Shown: piece by piece, positions 7,887 through 17,715 of the stretch
Position numbering within the stretch: the first letter of the stretch is position 1
How the letters are laid out: the number at the start of each line of letters is the position of its first letter
Source: Pedobacter sp. PF22-3
Lineage (GTDB): Bacteria > Bacteroidota > Bacteroidia > Sphingobacteriales > Sphingobacteriaceae
Assembly: GCF_026239555.1 (NCBI RefSeq)
Contig: NZ_JAPIVP010000003.1
Location: forward strand, 124,001 to 188,000
Length of the DNA: 64,000 nt
Reading direction: 5' to 3'
Notes under the pieces: model-generated
Databases searched by the model: none
Seen by the model: the letters and a program-made list of their open reading frames with translations, nothing else
What the model was told of the DNA's origin: nothing
Made by a program: the position numbers and the translations under genes

Positions 7887-10709
7887 ATGACAAGATATAT
7901 TAAATGTTCGGGCGTTATGGCGTGCATCATCGGCTATCTGTTAACCTGCACTGCCTTCGCACAAACTAGTGGTAAGCAGGATACCGTTAGGATTGTGAAA
8001 GCTAACCGCACAGACTCGACAGATCAATTAATAGAAATTCCTTTTGCTACACGCAGCAGAGCAGAACTGAATTATGCCCAAAGCTCGCTTCGCTACAATC
8101 AGCTTACGCAAGTTCCGATCAGTAACCTGTCTGGTTTACTGGCGGGGCGGTTAAGCGGTTTTTTATTCAGGTGGACAGGTAATCAGCCAGGTGGCGGAAA
8201 CGTGTCCTATCAAATCCGTGGAAAATCATCCTATGCGCAAGGCGCTACGCCAGCTTTTCTGGTAGACGGAATTGAGCGTGATTTCGAAGATATGGATATT
8301 AGCGAAATTGAAAGTGTAACGGTATTAAAAGATGCTGCTGGTTTAAACTGGTATGGCTTAAATGGAGGCAATGGTGCAATTCTGGTCACCACGAAACGGG
8401 GAAAGATAGGGCAGAACCTGATTTCTTTTGATGCGCAGGGCGGTTTTCAATCTGCCAGCAACCTGATCAAGCCCTTAAATTCCTTTGATTTTGCTACCTT
8501 ATCTAATCGGGGGTTAACCAATGTGGGGCAGGCACCAGCTTATAATGATGCAGCGCTTGAAGGTTATAAAAACCATACCAACCCTTACCTCTATCCAGAC
8601 AATAACTACTTAGACCGCTTTTTGAGCAAGAGGGCAGCTACGCAAAGATACGCACTTACCTTTAGCGGAGGGAGCAATAGGGTGCGTTATTTCAGCTCCG
8701 TAAGCTACTTTAACCAGCAAGGTCTTTTTAAGGAAACAGAAACACCTAACTACGATTCTAATTATGGATATAAACGTTATAATTTTCGCATCAATTTAGA
8801 CTATGATGTGACCAAAACACTTACGCTGACGCTGTTGGCAGGCGTGAGGAGCGAAGTACGTAATGATGTTGGTGATGGTACCAGCACGGTTTTGAGTAAC
8901 TTATATAACTTACCGCCAAATGCCTTTCCAATTTTAAATGCAGATGGATCTTACGGAGGAACTTCACTCTTTCAAAGTAATCCCCTTGGCCAGTTACAGG
9001 CTACAGGATTTTCGAGGACTACCACTAATATTTTGCTTGCCAGTATCATGGCCGATCAGAAAATGGATTTTATCACTAAAGGCCTTTCGGCTAACCTATT
9101 TTTCTCTTATGATGGTTATGGTAATTATGGCGATGGCTTATCTCAGAATTATGCAGTTTTCAATCAAACCGTAACACCTGTACAAACTTATCGCACGCCA
9201 GCGGTTATTGCTTACCGCACTGCAGCTTTCCAAACCAATACCAAAAACAATGAACTCTGGTTTGGCCTGGATTACAACAGAACTTTTGCCACAGATCACC
9301 AGGTAAAAGCAAATGTACGGGCGCAGCAATATGTAAGTGCTGCGGTAGACCGGCTGGATTACCGTTCCCGGATGCTTGTAGGACGGGCAGATTACAGTTT
9401 TAAGCAACGTTATCAGTTGGGATTTACAGGGAGTTACTCCGGATCAGAGAACTATGCGCCTGGAAGACGTTTTGGCTTTTTCCCTGCATTATCAGCCGGC
9501 TGGTTAATGTCCAAAGAAGATTTTTTGAAAGAAAATTCGGTGATCAGTTACCTGAAATTGCGCGGATCTTATGGTCGCTCGGGCAATATTGGTCCAACTT
9601 ACGATGCCAATGGCAATGTGGTCAGACTACCGTACCGTACGCTGTTTACAAGAGATGCAGGACCATTTCTAGGCTCTACTTTTTCTACTTCGACCACAGC
9701 GAGACTGGTAAGTCCTGCAGGTAACCCCTTAACCACCTGGGAAAAAATCGATCGTCTGAACCTGGGTACAGATGTAGACTTTTTTAAAGGCGCACTTTCT
9801 CTCTCTGTTGATTATTTTGATGAAAAACGAACGGATATCCTTGGTCCTGCAAACTTACCAGGTATCGTAGGAATAGCCATTGCGCAGGTAAATTCGGGTA
9901 AGGTCAGCAGTAAAGGGTTTGATGCCAGCGGAACTTTCACTAAAAAAATTGGCGAAGTGCTGATCGGTACCAACGCCAACTTTACCTATGCCAAAAACAT
10001 CATTTTGGAAAGAACTGAAAATGTATTGCCCAATCAATCTACCATAGGCCGGTATGTGAATGGGGGAAATTATTACATTGCAGAAGGTATTTTTCAGAGC
10101 CAGGCAGAGATTAATGCCAGTCCGAAACAAACCCTTTCGAGCCTTGTTGTGCCGGGCGATCTTAAATACAGGGATGTTAACAATGATAACATCATCGACG
10201 CAAACGATGCTGTCTCCAGCAACTACACCGATATTCCTAAAATATATTATGGCTTTGGCTTTAACATCCGTTACAAACAGTTTGATCTAGGCGCACAGTT
10301 TCAGGGTGTTTCGGGCAGAACAGTAGATATCTCTGATATTTTTTACGCAGGTCCGAACGGGTTAAATCAATTAAGCTTAGACACCTGGACGCCCGCAACT
10401 GCAGCTACAGCTAAATATCCGCGGGTTGGCATCTCTGACAATGGGAACAATACGGCAAACTCCACTTTTTGGCTGTATTCAGGTGATTTTTTGAAGCTTA
10501 GATCTGCCGAGATTGGTTACAGCACGCCTCGAAGCCTGAACGAACGCTTGCGCTTCAAAGGTGCCAGGATTTTTGTAAGTGGCAATAACATTTTCACCAT
10601 CTCTAAACTAAATAAGCTGGATATTGATCCGGAAACACCCAATGCAGGCCGTTTCTCCTCTTATCCTTACGTAAAAACCTTCGCAGTAGGCCTAAATGTT
10701 AAATTTTAA
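7887..10709 (+). CDS. Second SusC/RagA family outer membrane protein, short form
   Basis: A 940-residue TonB-dependent transporter with a signal peptide (ending TAFAQ near residue 26). Unlike the first SusC it has no carboxypeptidase-regulatory-like domain: only about 50 residues separate the signal peptide from the plug (VPISNLSGLLAGRLSGFLF, then IRGKSSY, PAFLVDGIERD and IESVTVLKDAAGLNWYG). The barrel continues to the C-terminal strand KTFAVGLNVKF. The following susD probably overlaps it or starts within 10 bp. Known short SusC proteins of this kind exist in Bacteroidota. Whether it shares a substrate with the first pair cannot be told. Confidence 0.92.
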   Translation: MTRYIKCSGVMACIIGYLLTCTAFAQTSGKQDTVRIVKANRTDSTDQLIEIPFATRSRAELNYAQSSLRYNQLTQVPISNLSGLLAGRLSGFLFRWTGNQPGGGNVSYQIRGKSSYAQGATPAFLVDGIERDFEDMDISEIESVTVLKDAAGLNWYGLNGGNGAILVTTKRGKIGQNLISFDAQGGFQSASNLIKPLNSFDFATLSNRGLTNVGQAPAYNDAALEGYKNHTNPYLYPDNNYLDRFLSKRAATQRYALTFSGGSNRVRYFSSVSYFNQQGLFKETETPNYDSNYGYKRYNFRINLDYDVTKTLTLTLLAGVRSEVRNDVGDGTSTVLSNLYNLPPNAFPILNADGSYGGTSLFQSNPLGQLQATGFSRTTTNILLASIMADQKMDFITKGLSANLFFSYDGYGNYGDGLSQNYAVFNQTVTPVQTYRTPAVIAYRTAAFQTNTKNNELWFGLDYNRTFATDHQVKANVRAQQYVSAAVDRLDYRSRMLVGRADYSFKQRYQLGFTGSYSGSENYAPGRRFGFFPALSAGWLMSKEDFLKENSVISYLKLRGSYGRSGNIGPTYDANGNVVRLPYRTLFTRDAGPFLGSTFSTSTTARLVSPAGNPLTTWEKIDRLNLGTDVDFFKGALSLSVDYFDEKRTDILGPANLPGIVGIAIAQVNSGKVSSKGFDASGTFTKKIGEVLIGTNANFTYAKNIILERTENVLPNQSTIGRYVNGGNYYIAEGIFQSQAEINASPKQTLSSLVVPGDLKYRDVNNDNIIDANDAVSSNYTDIPKIYYGFGFNIRYKQFDLGAQFQGVSGRTVDISDIFYAGPNGLNQLSLDTWTPATAATAKYPRVGISDNGNNTANSTFWLYSGDFLKLRSAEIGYSTPRSLNERLRFKGARIFVSGNNIFTISKLNKLDIDPETPNAGRFSSYPYVKTFAVGLNVKF

Positions 10710-10716
10710 TTTAAAA

Positions 10717-12378
10717 ATGAAGATGAAAAAGAAAAGATATGTAGTGCAAATGGTTTTGGCCATTTTGCTGATGAGCTTTGCTGCCTGCAAGGATGAATTT
10801 TTTGAACCTTCGTACAGTGAAGGCCCTGTTAATGAAGCAGCGATCTGGAATACCGACAGGCGTGTGCGGGAGTACTTAAACAATGGTTATAATTATATGC
10901 TGGCCAGGTATAATGTTGATGGCTCAGGTGCATTAATGGCCAGTGGAAGTGATGAAGCGGTAAACTCCAACTTAAACAGCAATGTAAACATCTTTAATAA
11001 TGGCAACTGGAGCAGTTTAAGGACCTTCGATGAGCAATATACCAATCTTTATAATGGCTTGTGGGTTGTAAACACGTTTCTGGAACGATCGCCCACGGCA
11101 GTGATTTTTCCGGCAAGTGATCTTCGCGGATTAAGAGGAGAAGCATTTTTTCTGCGGGCTTTATTACACTATGAGTTGTTCAAAAGATATGGAGGGATTG
11201 TTCTTGCCACCCGTTCCTTTTCGCCCGTAGAAGACCTGAATATTCCCCGCAATTCTGCTGATGAGGTTGTAAAACAAATTGTTAAAGATTGCGACTCGGC
11301 CATCAGTCAGATTCCTGCAGCCTCAACAAAAGATTGGGATGCTGCAAATTACGGACGTGCAACAAAGGCTGCGGGAATGGCACTAAAAGCCAAAACCCTA
11401 TTGGTTTATGCAAGTCCTCTATACAACACGGGTAATGAGCTGCAACGCTGGCAAAATGCGGCCAATGCAGCAAAAGATTTAATCGACTTAAATAAACACA
11501 GCTTGTTGAGCACGGCCTTGTTTCCCAACCTGTGGGATTACACCACTACAGCAACCTCTTACAACAATGAGGTGATTTTCGCCACGCCGGCAAGCAATAC
11601 CAATGCTATTGAGGCCAATAATGCACCCATTAGCTTCACTGGCGGATTGGGCAGAACAAACCCGACGCAGAATTTGGTAGACGCTTTTGAAATGACCAAT
11701 GGCAGGCCCATAACTGACCCTGCATCAGACTATGATCCGCAAAATCCATATGCGAACAGAGATCCGCGTTTAAATCAGTTTATTGTGGTTAACGGTGCAA
11801 ATTTTAAAACAGGAAGCCTAAGCAGGGCTGTGGAGACTTACGAAGGTGGACGTGATAATGTTCCTTCCAATGTAAACAGTACAAAGTCTGGTTATTACCT
11901 GCGGAAGTTTTTAAGCGGTAATGCTACTTACAATATCACAGGTACCACGAGTGTAAGAAGACCCTGGGTATTGTTTCGTTATGCAGAAATTTTACTCATT
12001 TATGCAGAAGCGTTGAACGAATTTGGAGGTCCGAATACGGAGGTCTATAACGCAATAAATGCAGTACGTAACCGCGCCGGAATGCCTGCACTGGCCGGGT
12101 TAACACAATTGCAAATGCGCGACAGGATTAAAAATGAACGGAGAGTGGAATTGTGTTTTGAAGAACAAAGGTTTTTTGATATCCGCCGATGGAAAGATGG
12201 AGAAAGTAAATTTAATGGCCCTGTTAGCGGAATGAAAATTACTAAGGTGGGTAATGCGTTAACCTATAGCCCTTTTGTAATTGAAAACAGAACTTTTACC
12301 AGTAAAAACTATTGGTATCCGTTTCAGCAATCAGAAATTAATAAGGCGAATAAACTCATTCAAAATCCGGGGTATTGA
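10717..12378 (+). CDS. RagB/SusD family lipoprotein, second pair
   Basis: Partner of the short SusC. The frame is open from 10696, inside the susC 3' end, but starting at 10717 (or 10723) gives a compact lipoprotein signal MKMKKKRYVV... with lipobox FAAC (Cys24), so I prefer it; the 10696 start would add seven residues and overlap susC by 14 bp. SusD landmarks are GEAFFLRALLHYELFKRYGG, RYAEILLIYAEALNE, IKNERRVELCFEEQRFFDIRRWKDG and the final YWYPFQQSEINKANKLIQNPGY-like segment that ends nearly all SusD proteins. The CE15-like gene follows directly. Confidence 0.93.
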   Translation: MKMKKKRYVVQMVLAILLMSFAACKDEFFEPSYSEGPVNEAAIWNTDRRVREYLNNGYNYMLARYNVDGSGALMASGSDEAVNSNLNSNVNIFNNGNWSSLRTFDEQYTNLYNGLWVVNTFLERSPTAVIFPASDLRGLRGEAFFLRALLHYELFKRYGGIVLATRSFSPVEDLNIPRNSADEVVKQIVKDCDSAISQIPAASTKDWDAANYGRATKAAGMALKAKTLLVYASPLYNTGNELQRWQNAANAAKDLIDLNKHSLLSTALFPNLWDYTTTATSYNNEVIFATPASNTNAIEANNAPISFTGGLGRTNPTQNLVDAFEMTNGRPITDPASDYDPQNPYANRDPRLNQFIVVNGANFKTGSLSRAVETYEGGRDNVPSNVNSTKSGYYLRKFLSGNATYNITGTTSVRRPWVLFRYAEILLIYAEALNEFGGPNTEVYNAINAVRNRAGMPALAGLTQLQMRDRIKNERRVELCFEEQRFFDIRRWKDGESKFNGPVSGMKITKVGNALTYSPFVIENRTFTSKNYWYPFQQSEINKANKLIQNPGY

Positions 12379-12437
12379 GTATGATGAACAGACTAAAATC
12401 CTTCGTTCAGGGAGGCAATTGGTGCTTCAACGAATGC

Positions 12438-13652
12438 ATGAAAAGAGCATTGGTCTGCTTTATTGGTCCGGTTTTTTTATCGGCTGGAGTATATGCGCAG
12501 CAAACAGATCGGTTTATGGGAGAAATCGTTAATTATGACGAAAGTACCGTGCCAGCCTATACTTTACCCGATATACTGCTTACCGCAGAAGGTAAAAAGA
12601 TTAAAGCTGTCTCCGCTTGGGAGAAGCATCGCAGACCAGAAGTTTTAGCCCTGTTTGAAGAACATGTGTACGGAAAAACACCAGCTCGTTTTGATAGTTT
12701 AAAATTTGTGGTAACCAAGGAAAACGTGGTTGCCATGGCTGGAAAAGCATATTTGAAAGAAATAACAATTACGGCCTGGAACAGCGGCAATTCGGTATCT
12801 TTTCCTGTCGTACTGTTCATTCCCAACAAGCGGACAAAACCTGCCCCGGTATTTTTGCTCATTAACAACCGCAGTAGCAGAAATACAGATCCGACAAGAA
12901 TAGAAAAGAGTGATTTCTGGCCAGCCGAAATGGTTATCGATAGTGGATATGCCATTGCTGCCTTTCACCATTCCGATGTAGCTCCTGATCGCAAGGATAG
13001 TTATCAGAACGGCGTGTTAAAACAGCTGTTTCCTGAAGAACTGGAAAAAGATAATGGCATGAAAGCGATTGGTGTGTGGGCCTGGGCAGCAAGCAGGGTA
13101 ATGGATTACTTCAAAACGGATAAGGAAATCGATTCTGGCAAGGTAGTGCTGGTAGGCCATTCAAGGGGTGGGAAAACAGCATTATGGGCGGCCGCACAGG
13201 ATCAACGTTTCGCAATGGTGTTGAGCAGTTGCTCTGGCAGTACGGGTGCATCGCTGGCCAGGCGTAAATATGGAGAAACCATAAGTCTGATTAACAAGCA
13301 GTTTGGCTACTGGTTTAACAATAATTACAAAAAATACAGTAATGATGTAAATAGCTTGCCTCTTGATCAGCACATGCTCATAGGTTTGGTTGCGCCAAGG
13401 CCAGTTTATACCACGAATGCTACAGAAGATCGCTGGGCAGATCCTTACGGCTCTTTTTCGTCATTGGTACAGGCCAAACCTGTTTACGATTTATACGGCA
13501 AGAAAGTGACGCTTCCTGCAAATATGCCTGGTGTGAACAAGCCAATCATTCATTCGGCTATCGGTTACCATTTTAGGGAAGGAAAACACGACCTCAATAT
13601 TTATGATTGGACAAATTTTATCCGTTTCGCCAAACTCCATTTTAATCTTTAA
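12438..13652 (+). CDS. CE15-like glucuronoyl esterase, alpha/beta hydrolase
   Basis: An exported alpha/beta hydrolase of about 404 residues. The frame is open from 12375 (TTG) with ATGs at 12381, 12384 and 12438. The last gives a normal signal peptide (MKRALVCFIGPVFLSAGVYA/QQ), so I use it. Resemblance is to carbohydrate esterase family 15: GHSRGGKTALWAAAQDQRF with nucleophile Ser242, SCSGSTGASLARR, FGYWFNNNYKKY, ATEDRWADP with a candidate acidic residue Glu330, and a C-terminal His384 in EGKHDLNIYDW. CE15 enzymes cut the ester between glucuronic acid of xylan and lignin or other alcohols. An acetyl esterase role is the alternative. It is the likely next gene of the operon after susD. Confidence 0.8.
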   Translation: MKRALVCFIGPVFLSAGVYAQQTDRFMGEIVNYDESTVPAYTLPDILLTAEGKKIKAVSAWEKHRRPEVLALFEEHVYGKTPARFDSLKFVVTKENVVAMAGKAYLKEITITAWNSGNSVSFPVVLFIPNKRTKPAPVFLLINNRSSRNTDPTRIEKSDFWPAEMVIDSGYAIAAFHHSDVAPDRKDSYQNGVLKQLFPEELEKDNGMKAIGVWAWAASRVMDYFKTDKEIDSGKVVLVGHSRGGKTALWAAAQDQRFAMVLSSCSGSTGASLARRKYGETISLINKQFGYWFNNNYKKYSNDVNSLPLDQHMLIGLVAPRPVYTTNATEDRWADPYGSFSSLVQAKPVYDLYGKKVTLPANMPGVNKPIIHSAIGYHFREGKHDLNIYDWTNFIRFAKLHFNL

Positions 13653-13810
13653 GATTTTTTAAACCTAAACTCTTTTTTAAAATTAAAGGATGTTTTTGCC
13701 AATTGCTGTAGGTAAAGGAAGATATAGCATAAATAAAATATGGTCCTCAGTTTCAAAATCGACACCAAATTAAATAGCAAACTAATATCTAAAATTTAAT
13801 ATTTATTACT

Positions 13811-15793
13811 ATGAAAAAAATCATTTTCGGTTGGACTGGAAAGGTTACGCTACTCGCTCTTTTGGGGCTATATTCGCTTTCCTGTTCCAAAATGGTGGAA
13901 GAAAATCTTTCAGAAACCTTTGATAAAGGCCCCCAAAAAATGGCTGTTATTGCCAGTAATGTGGTGATTAACCCAGTATACAACAGTACTGCGGTGTTGC
14001 GAAACCCACTAAACGGATGGGTGATGTATGGCAAACGTGATGCTACCGATAGCTATTGGGACAGTCAGTTTTTTGTACCCGAATTGGGTGCCAATGTAAA
14101 AGCGATCGATTATGCTTCAGCCTGTTATATCCGAACCAGCTGGAGATCACTTAATCCAAGCCCGGGTGTTTATGCGTGGAGAGATCCTAATTCGCAGATT
14201 GGTAAACTTATCAATGGCGTTAAAACCAGAGGTTTGCCTATCGCATTCCGGATTGTGGTAGATGGGCGTGACCAGGGAGAAAATACTCCTGCCTTTGTAT
14301 TCACGGCGGGTGCTCAATATTGGTTATCAAATCCTGCAGTACCAGCACAGAAGACACCCTTTCCCCAAGATCCGATTTTCAGGCAATATTACACCACATT
14401 CATTGAAGAGCTTGCCAAAGATTTTAACGATCCCGTTCGCACCTCTTTTATTGATGCCTATGGTTTAGGTAAATGGGGAGAAGCTCATAATACCGTATAT
14501 GCCGCTCCGGGGGTATTAACAGCTGCACAAACAGAAACTGTAAAGGAAGAGGTACTGGATTGGATCATGGCACTTTACAACAGGACTTTCACCAAAGTGC
14601 CGCTCGTAATCAACTATCACAGGTTAATCGGTCATCCGACAAGCTGGGGTGCAGCAAACCCAAACAGCAACCAGCTACTGGTTAAAGCGATTAATCAAGG
14701 CTATAGCCTGAGGCATGATGCTTTTGCAATGACCGATTATTACCAAAGCTGGGAGAAAAACTTTGCAGCAACCTGGAAACATAAACGCCCGATTATTATG
14801 GAGGGGGGATGGATTGTAACCGGTACACATCGCTATTGGATCGATTCAAGCGGCCAATATCGCGAAGGGCATCCCGAAGATGTGAGAAAAGCTGAATTTG
14901 ACAGGTCGGCAGAAGCTGCCGTAAATATGATGGATTTTAGGGTTGGCGAAGTGGCTTCCTGGTTTCAAACCAGTTTTCCTTTGGTTCAGCGCTTCAATGC
15001 AGAAGGAGGCTACCGCCTTTATCCTGATCAGGTATCATTACCCAATGAGATCGCCAATGGAGCCACTGCTACACTGAGCCATCGCTGGAAAAATATGGGC
15101 TGGGGTTACTGTCCTAATAATATTCCGCAGTGGAACTATAAGTATAAAGTAGCTTTTGCCATCCTGGATACTGCTGGTGTGGTTAAAAAACTTTTTATTG
15201 ATGAAAATGGGGAGCCTTCTAAATGGCTAAAAGATAACCCTATGAGTTACAACTTTACCACAACGGCAATTAACCTACCTGTTGGCAGTTATAAATGGGC
15301 GGTGGCCATCATCGATAAAACGAACACCAACAAACCCGGCATTGCACTTGCCGTAACCGGAAACTTTAAAAACGGTTGGCTGGAATTAGGTAGCCTGCGT
15401 ATACAGGCCGAACCTCCTATTGGCCAGACGATTAAATTGAAAGGTTCCAATAACCTGTTTGTATCCGGCGAAAACGGTGAAGTAGCCATGAGATGTAACC
15501 GTGCGAGTGCCTCCGACTGGGAAACCTTTACCGTTGTTGATGCAGGTGGGGGGAAAATCGCGCTGAAAAGTAAGGATAAATATGTATCGTCAGAAAATGG
15601 CGCTGCAACCGGGATCACCTGCAACCGCACAAGCATTAGCGATTGGGAAAAATTTGACTGGGTGGTAAACGCTAACGGAAAAATTTCTCTAAAAGGAAAT
15701 AATGGCAAATACATTTCTTCAGAAAACGGCCAATCAGCCATGAAATGCAACCGGGATACGATTTCTGGCTGGGAAACTTTTTCACTGGAATAA
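13811..15793 (+). CDS. DUF4832 domain lipoprotein with C-terminal fascin-like repeats
   Basis: A 660-residue lipoprotein (lipobox SLSC, Cys25). Residues about 60-420 resemble DUF4874/DUF4832 proteins, which have a TIM-barrel like that of GH42/GH5-type enzymes: RTSWRSLNPSPGVYAW, FRIVVDGRD, GLGKWGEAHN near 216 with a possible catalytic Glu, and IIMEGGWIV near 331 with a second. A beta-sandwich follows (about 420-530). Residues about 538-660 hold three repeats of the type LKGxNxKYxSSENGxxAMxCNRxxIxxWExF, a fascin-like beta-trefoil that probably binds carbohydrate. It is 158 bp after the esterase and is followed by a strong terminator. Glycosidase activity is inferred, not known. Confidence 0.82.
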   Translation: MKKIIFGWTGKVTLLALLGLYSLSCSKMVEENLSETFDKGPQKMAVIASNVVINPVYNSTAVLRNPLNGWVMYGKRDATDSYWDSQFFVPELGANVKAIDYASACYIRTSWRSLNPSPGVYAWRDPNSQIGKLINGVKTRGLPIAFRIVVDGRDQGENTPAFVFTAGAQYWLSNPAVPAQKTPFPQDPIFRQYYTTFIEELAKDFNDPVRTSFIDAYGLGKWGEAHNTVYAAPGVLTAAQTETVKEEVLDWIMALYNRTFTKVPLVINYHRLIGHPTSWGAANPNSNQLLVKAINQGYSLRHDAFAMTDYYQSWEKNFAATWKHKRPIIMEGGWIVTGTHRYWIDSSGQYREGHPEDVRKAEFDRSAEAAVNMMDFRVGEVASWFQTSFPLVQRFNAEGGYRLYPDQVSLPNEIANGATATLSHRWKNMGWGYCPNNIPQWNYKYKVAFAILDTAGVVKKLFIDENGEPSKWLKDNPMSYNFTTTAINLPVGSYKWAVAIIDKTNTNKPGIALAVTGNFKNGWLELGSLRIQAEPPIGQTIKLKGSNNLFVSGENGEVAMRCNRASASDWETFTVVDAGGGKIALKSKDKYVSSENGAATGITCNRTSISDWEKFDWVVNANGKISLKGNNGKYISSENGQSAMKCNRDTISGWETFSLE

Positions 15794-15832
15794 TTATCGA
15801 AGAAAATCTTCAGGTCAAATTTTAAAGATAAA

Positions 15833-15872
15833 GGGTTGCTCTTTGCTGGGCAACCCCTCATCAGATTTTTTT
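15833..15872 (+). terminator. Rho-independent terminator after the carbohydrate locus
   Basis: Perfect 7-bp stem GGGTTGC (15833-15839) and GCAACCC (15850-15856) with a 10-nt loop, followed by a run of seven T at 15866-15872. It lies 40 bp after the DUF4832 stop codon and closes the + strand locus. Confidence 0.75.
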
Positions 15873-16159
15873 AGAAAATAAAAAAACTGACAGTTTTCAA
15901 TCAATCAGCCACGAAAGGGTTTGAATTACGGAATAGATACTAACTCGTAACTGGGTTAAGATTTATTTAAAAGAAAAAATAATAACGTTTAGGTCAGTAT
16001 CATTTTTCATTGAAAAAGCCTGGACTGAATTTTGGCTATGATATCAACCTAAATTTCTATGGCTCGGCTTAATCGCTAGCAAGCATAACAGCCTTTCCCT
16101 TATGTAATTTTTAGGATGAACCTCGCTTTTTTATAGCAGATACGCGCTATGAAATCTTT
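15873..16159. other. Intergenic, no gene seen
   Basis: Lies between convergent genes. It contains a small perfect palindrome AAAACTGACAGTTTT at 15883-15897 and AT-rich sequence; nothing else was recognised. Confidence 0.4.
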
Positions 16160-16741
16160 TTAAATACCCTCACGATCCAGTATAATCCTGTACAATTCTG
16201 GCCAGATGTTTTCCGCCGCAATCTGGTAGCCTTCTTTAAGTGGATGCACGCCATCATACATATTTAATGCGCGCACGCCTGCTACATTTTTTAAGAATGA
16301 CTGCACCAGCGAAATTTCGTTTTTTTCAGCCAGTGCCGAAAATATACCCGAATAATCACCATGGTGTAAGCCTGTTGCCCAATCCGGAAGTTCGATACCT
16401 AATAGAAGTATGGACGCTGACGGGCATATATATTTAACTTTGCTGATGATGAGCTGCAGGTTGGATAAGATCAGCAACGGACTCATGCCACGCAGGAAGT
16501 CATTGGCACCCAGTTCAAGGATAAAAATCGCTGGTTTTTCGTTCAGGGCCTGGTCAAGTCGGGCCAGGGCAGAATCCGTAGTGTCGCCACTAACACCGGC
16601 GTTAATGACGCTGTAATGTAGTCCGAGATTTTTTAATTTTGTGTTAATGAGTGCCGGAATGGACTCAGATGATGGGTCTTTAAGTCCATATCCCGCCACG
16701 AGGCTATCACCGAAAAAAACAATTTTGTTTTCCATTACCAT
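16160..16741 (-). CDS. GDSL/SGNH arylesterase, TesA-like
   Basis: A 193-residue SGNH hydrolase like E. coli TesA (lysophospholipase/acyl-CoA thioesterase I). All four blocks are present: FFGDSLVAGYG with nucleophile Ser13 (block I), NAGVSGDTT with the oxyanion Gly (II), LGANDFLRG with Asn (III), and DGVHPLKEGY with the Asp/His pair (V). There is no signal peptide, unlike periplasmic TesA, so it should act in the cytoplasm. Its start overlaps the 3' end of the SDR gene by 7 bp, so the two are translationally coupled. Substrate is an ester or thioester of unknown kind. Confidence 0.87.
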   Translation of the reverse strand: MVMENKIVFFGDSLVAGYGLKDPSSESIPALINTKLKNLGLHYSVINAGVSGDTTDSALARLDQALNEKPAIFILELGANDFLRGMSPLLILSNLQLIISKVKYICPSASILLLGIELPDWATGLHHGDYSGIFSALAEKNEISLVQSFLKNVAGVRALNMYDGVHPLKEGYQIAAENIWPELYRIILDREGI

Positions 16742-17715
16742 TTTCTTTTGATGAGTAATGCACCGAACAGCAACCCTGCCCCTAGGGCCACATATTTACG
16801 GTGCGCTTTGGGTTTTCCGGGAATTCCCCATCCTCCATAAACCGAATTTCCATAGGCCACCGGACTAAAAATATTGCCGTTGGTGGGTGAAATGTCTTTG
16901 GCATGTTTGAGGTAGGTACGAATAACGTTTCCGGTGATGGTCGTGGTCAGGCTTGGGAACAAGGCACGGGATAGTCGCATCAATATCGAAAAACTGCCCA
17001 CCATCTTTTCGGATTTCGGGTTTAGCGATAGTTTGAATATTTCATGGCCTAGGCGGTTAGGGTCATAAACTACCGGGCCCGGCTTAAGCGCTTTGCCCGT
17101 GTAATTGGCCGCATGCTGCATGCCTGGCGTATCCAGGAAGCCGGGAAAGGCATCACACACATGAATGCCTGGATATTCCCGAAGCTCGGATTTTAATGAG
17201 GCAAAAAAGCCTCGGAGACCGAACTTAGCAGCAGAATAACCAGCTCCGAAGGGTACAGGCAGGAACCCACCGATGGAGATATTGTTAATCAGAATTCCGA
17301 ACCCCTGTTTTTTAAAATAGGGTATCACCGCATGAGCACCATGCATATAACCCAAAAGATTGGTTTTGATCACCTGCTCACTGACCTCCATAGGCGTCTG
17401 ATCGAAACTGCCAATAGCGAGTACACCTGCATTATTGACCCACACATCAATACCAGTACCGATATTTGCAGCTGTTGCCGCCAGGTTAAGCACCTGGTGA
17501 TAATCAGCGGTGTCGCAGGCGACACATTCTGCCGTTCCGCCGAGACTTTCGCATTCTGCCGCGAGGTCTTTCAGCGCATCGATATTCCTCGCAGAAATCA
17601 CTACCTGGTCGCCGTTTGCCGCAAAGGCCAGCGCGATGGCCCGCCCGGCACCGCTGGATGCGCCGGTGATGACTACTGTTCTCGGGGTTTTCTTTATGTT
17701 TTGATCCTGTTCCAT
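16735..17715 (-). CDS. SDR family oxidoreductase with C-terminal membrane anchor
   Basis: A 326-residue short-chain dehydrogenase. The Rossmann motif TGASSGAGRA is near residue 18, NNAGV near 92, and the catalytic YSAAKFG near 161 with a preceding Ser. The C-terminal extension after the core (about 230-326) ends in a hydrophobic helix with basic flank (YVALGAGLLFGALLIKRKW), probably a tail anchor. Family members reduce or oxidise carbonyl/alcohol groups with NAD(P)(H); the substrate is not evident. It is the first gene of a two-gene unit with the GDSL esterase, which could suggest lipid or aldehyde metabolism, though this is only inferred. Confidence 0.88.
   Translation of the reverse strand: MEQDQNIKKTPRTVVITGASSGAGRAIALAFAANGDQVVISARNIDALKDLAAECESLGGTAECVACDTADYHQVLNLAATAANIGTGIDVWVNNAGVLAIGSFDQTPMEVSEQVIKTNLLGYMHGAHAVIPYFKKQGFGILINNISIGGFLPVPFGAGYSAAKFGLRGFFASLKSELREYPGIHVCDAFPGFLDTPGMQHAANYTGKALKPGPVVYDPNRLGHEIFKLSLNPKSEKMVGSFSILMRLSRALFPSLTTTITGNVIRTYLKHAKDISPTNGNIFSPVAYGNSVYGGWGIPGKPKAHRKYVALGAGLLFGALLIKRKW

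Noticed and set aside
12557..12955. 132-codon ORF on the minus strand inside the CE15-like gene
   Set aside because: The plus-strand protein has a signal peptide and catalytic motifs; the minus frame does not.
15289..15861. 190-codon ORF on the minus strand
   Set aside because: It lies entirely over the fascin-like repeats of the DUF4832 gene and the terminator behind it; the repeats on the plus strand fit a known domain, so the minus frame is a shadow.
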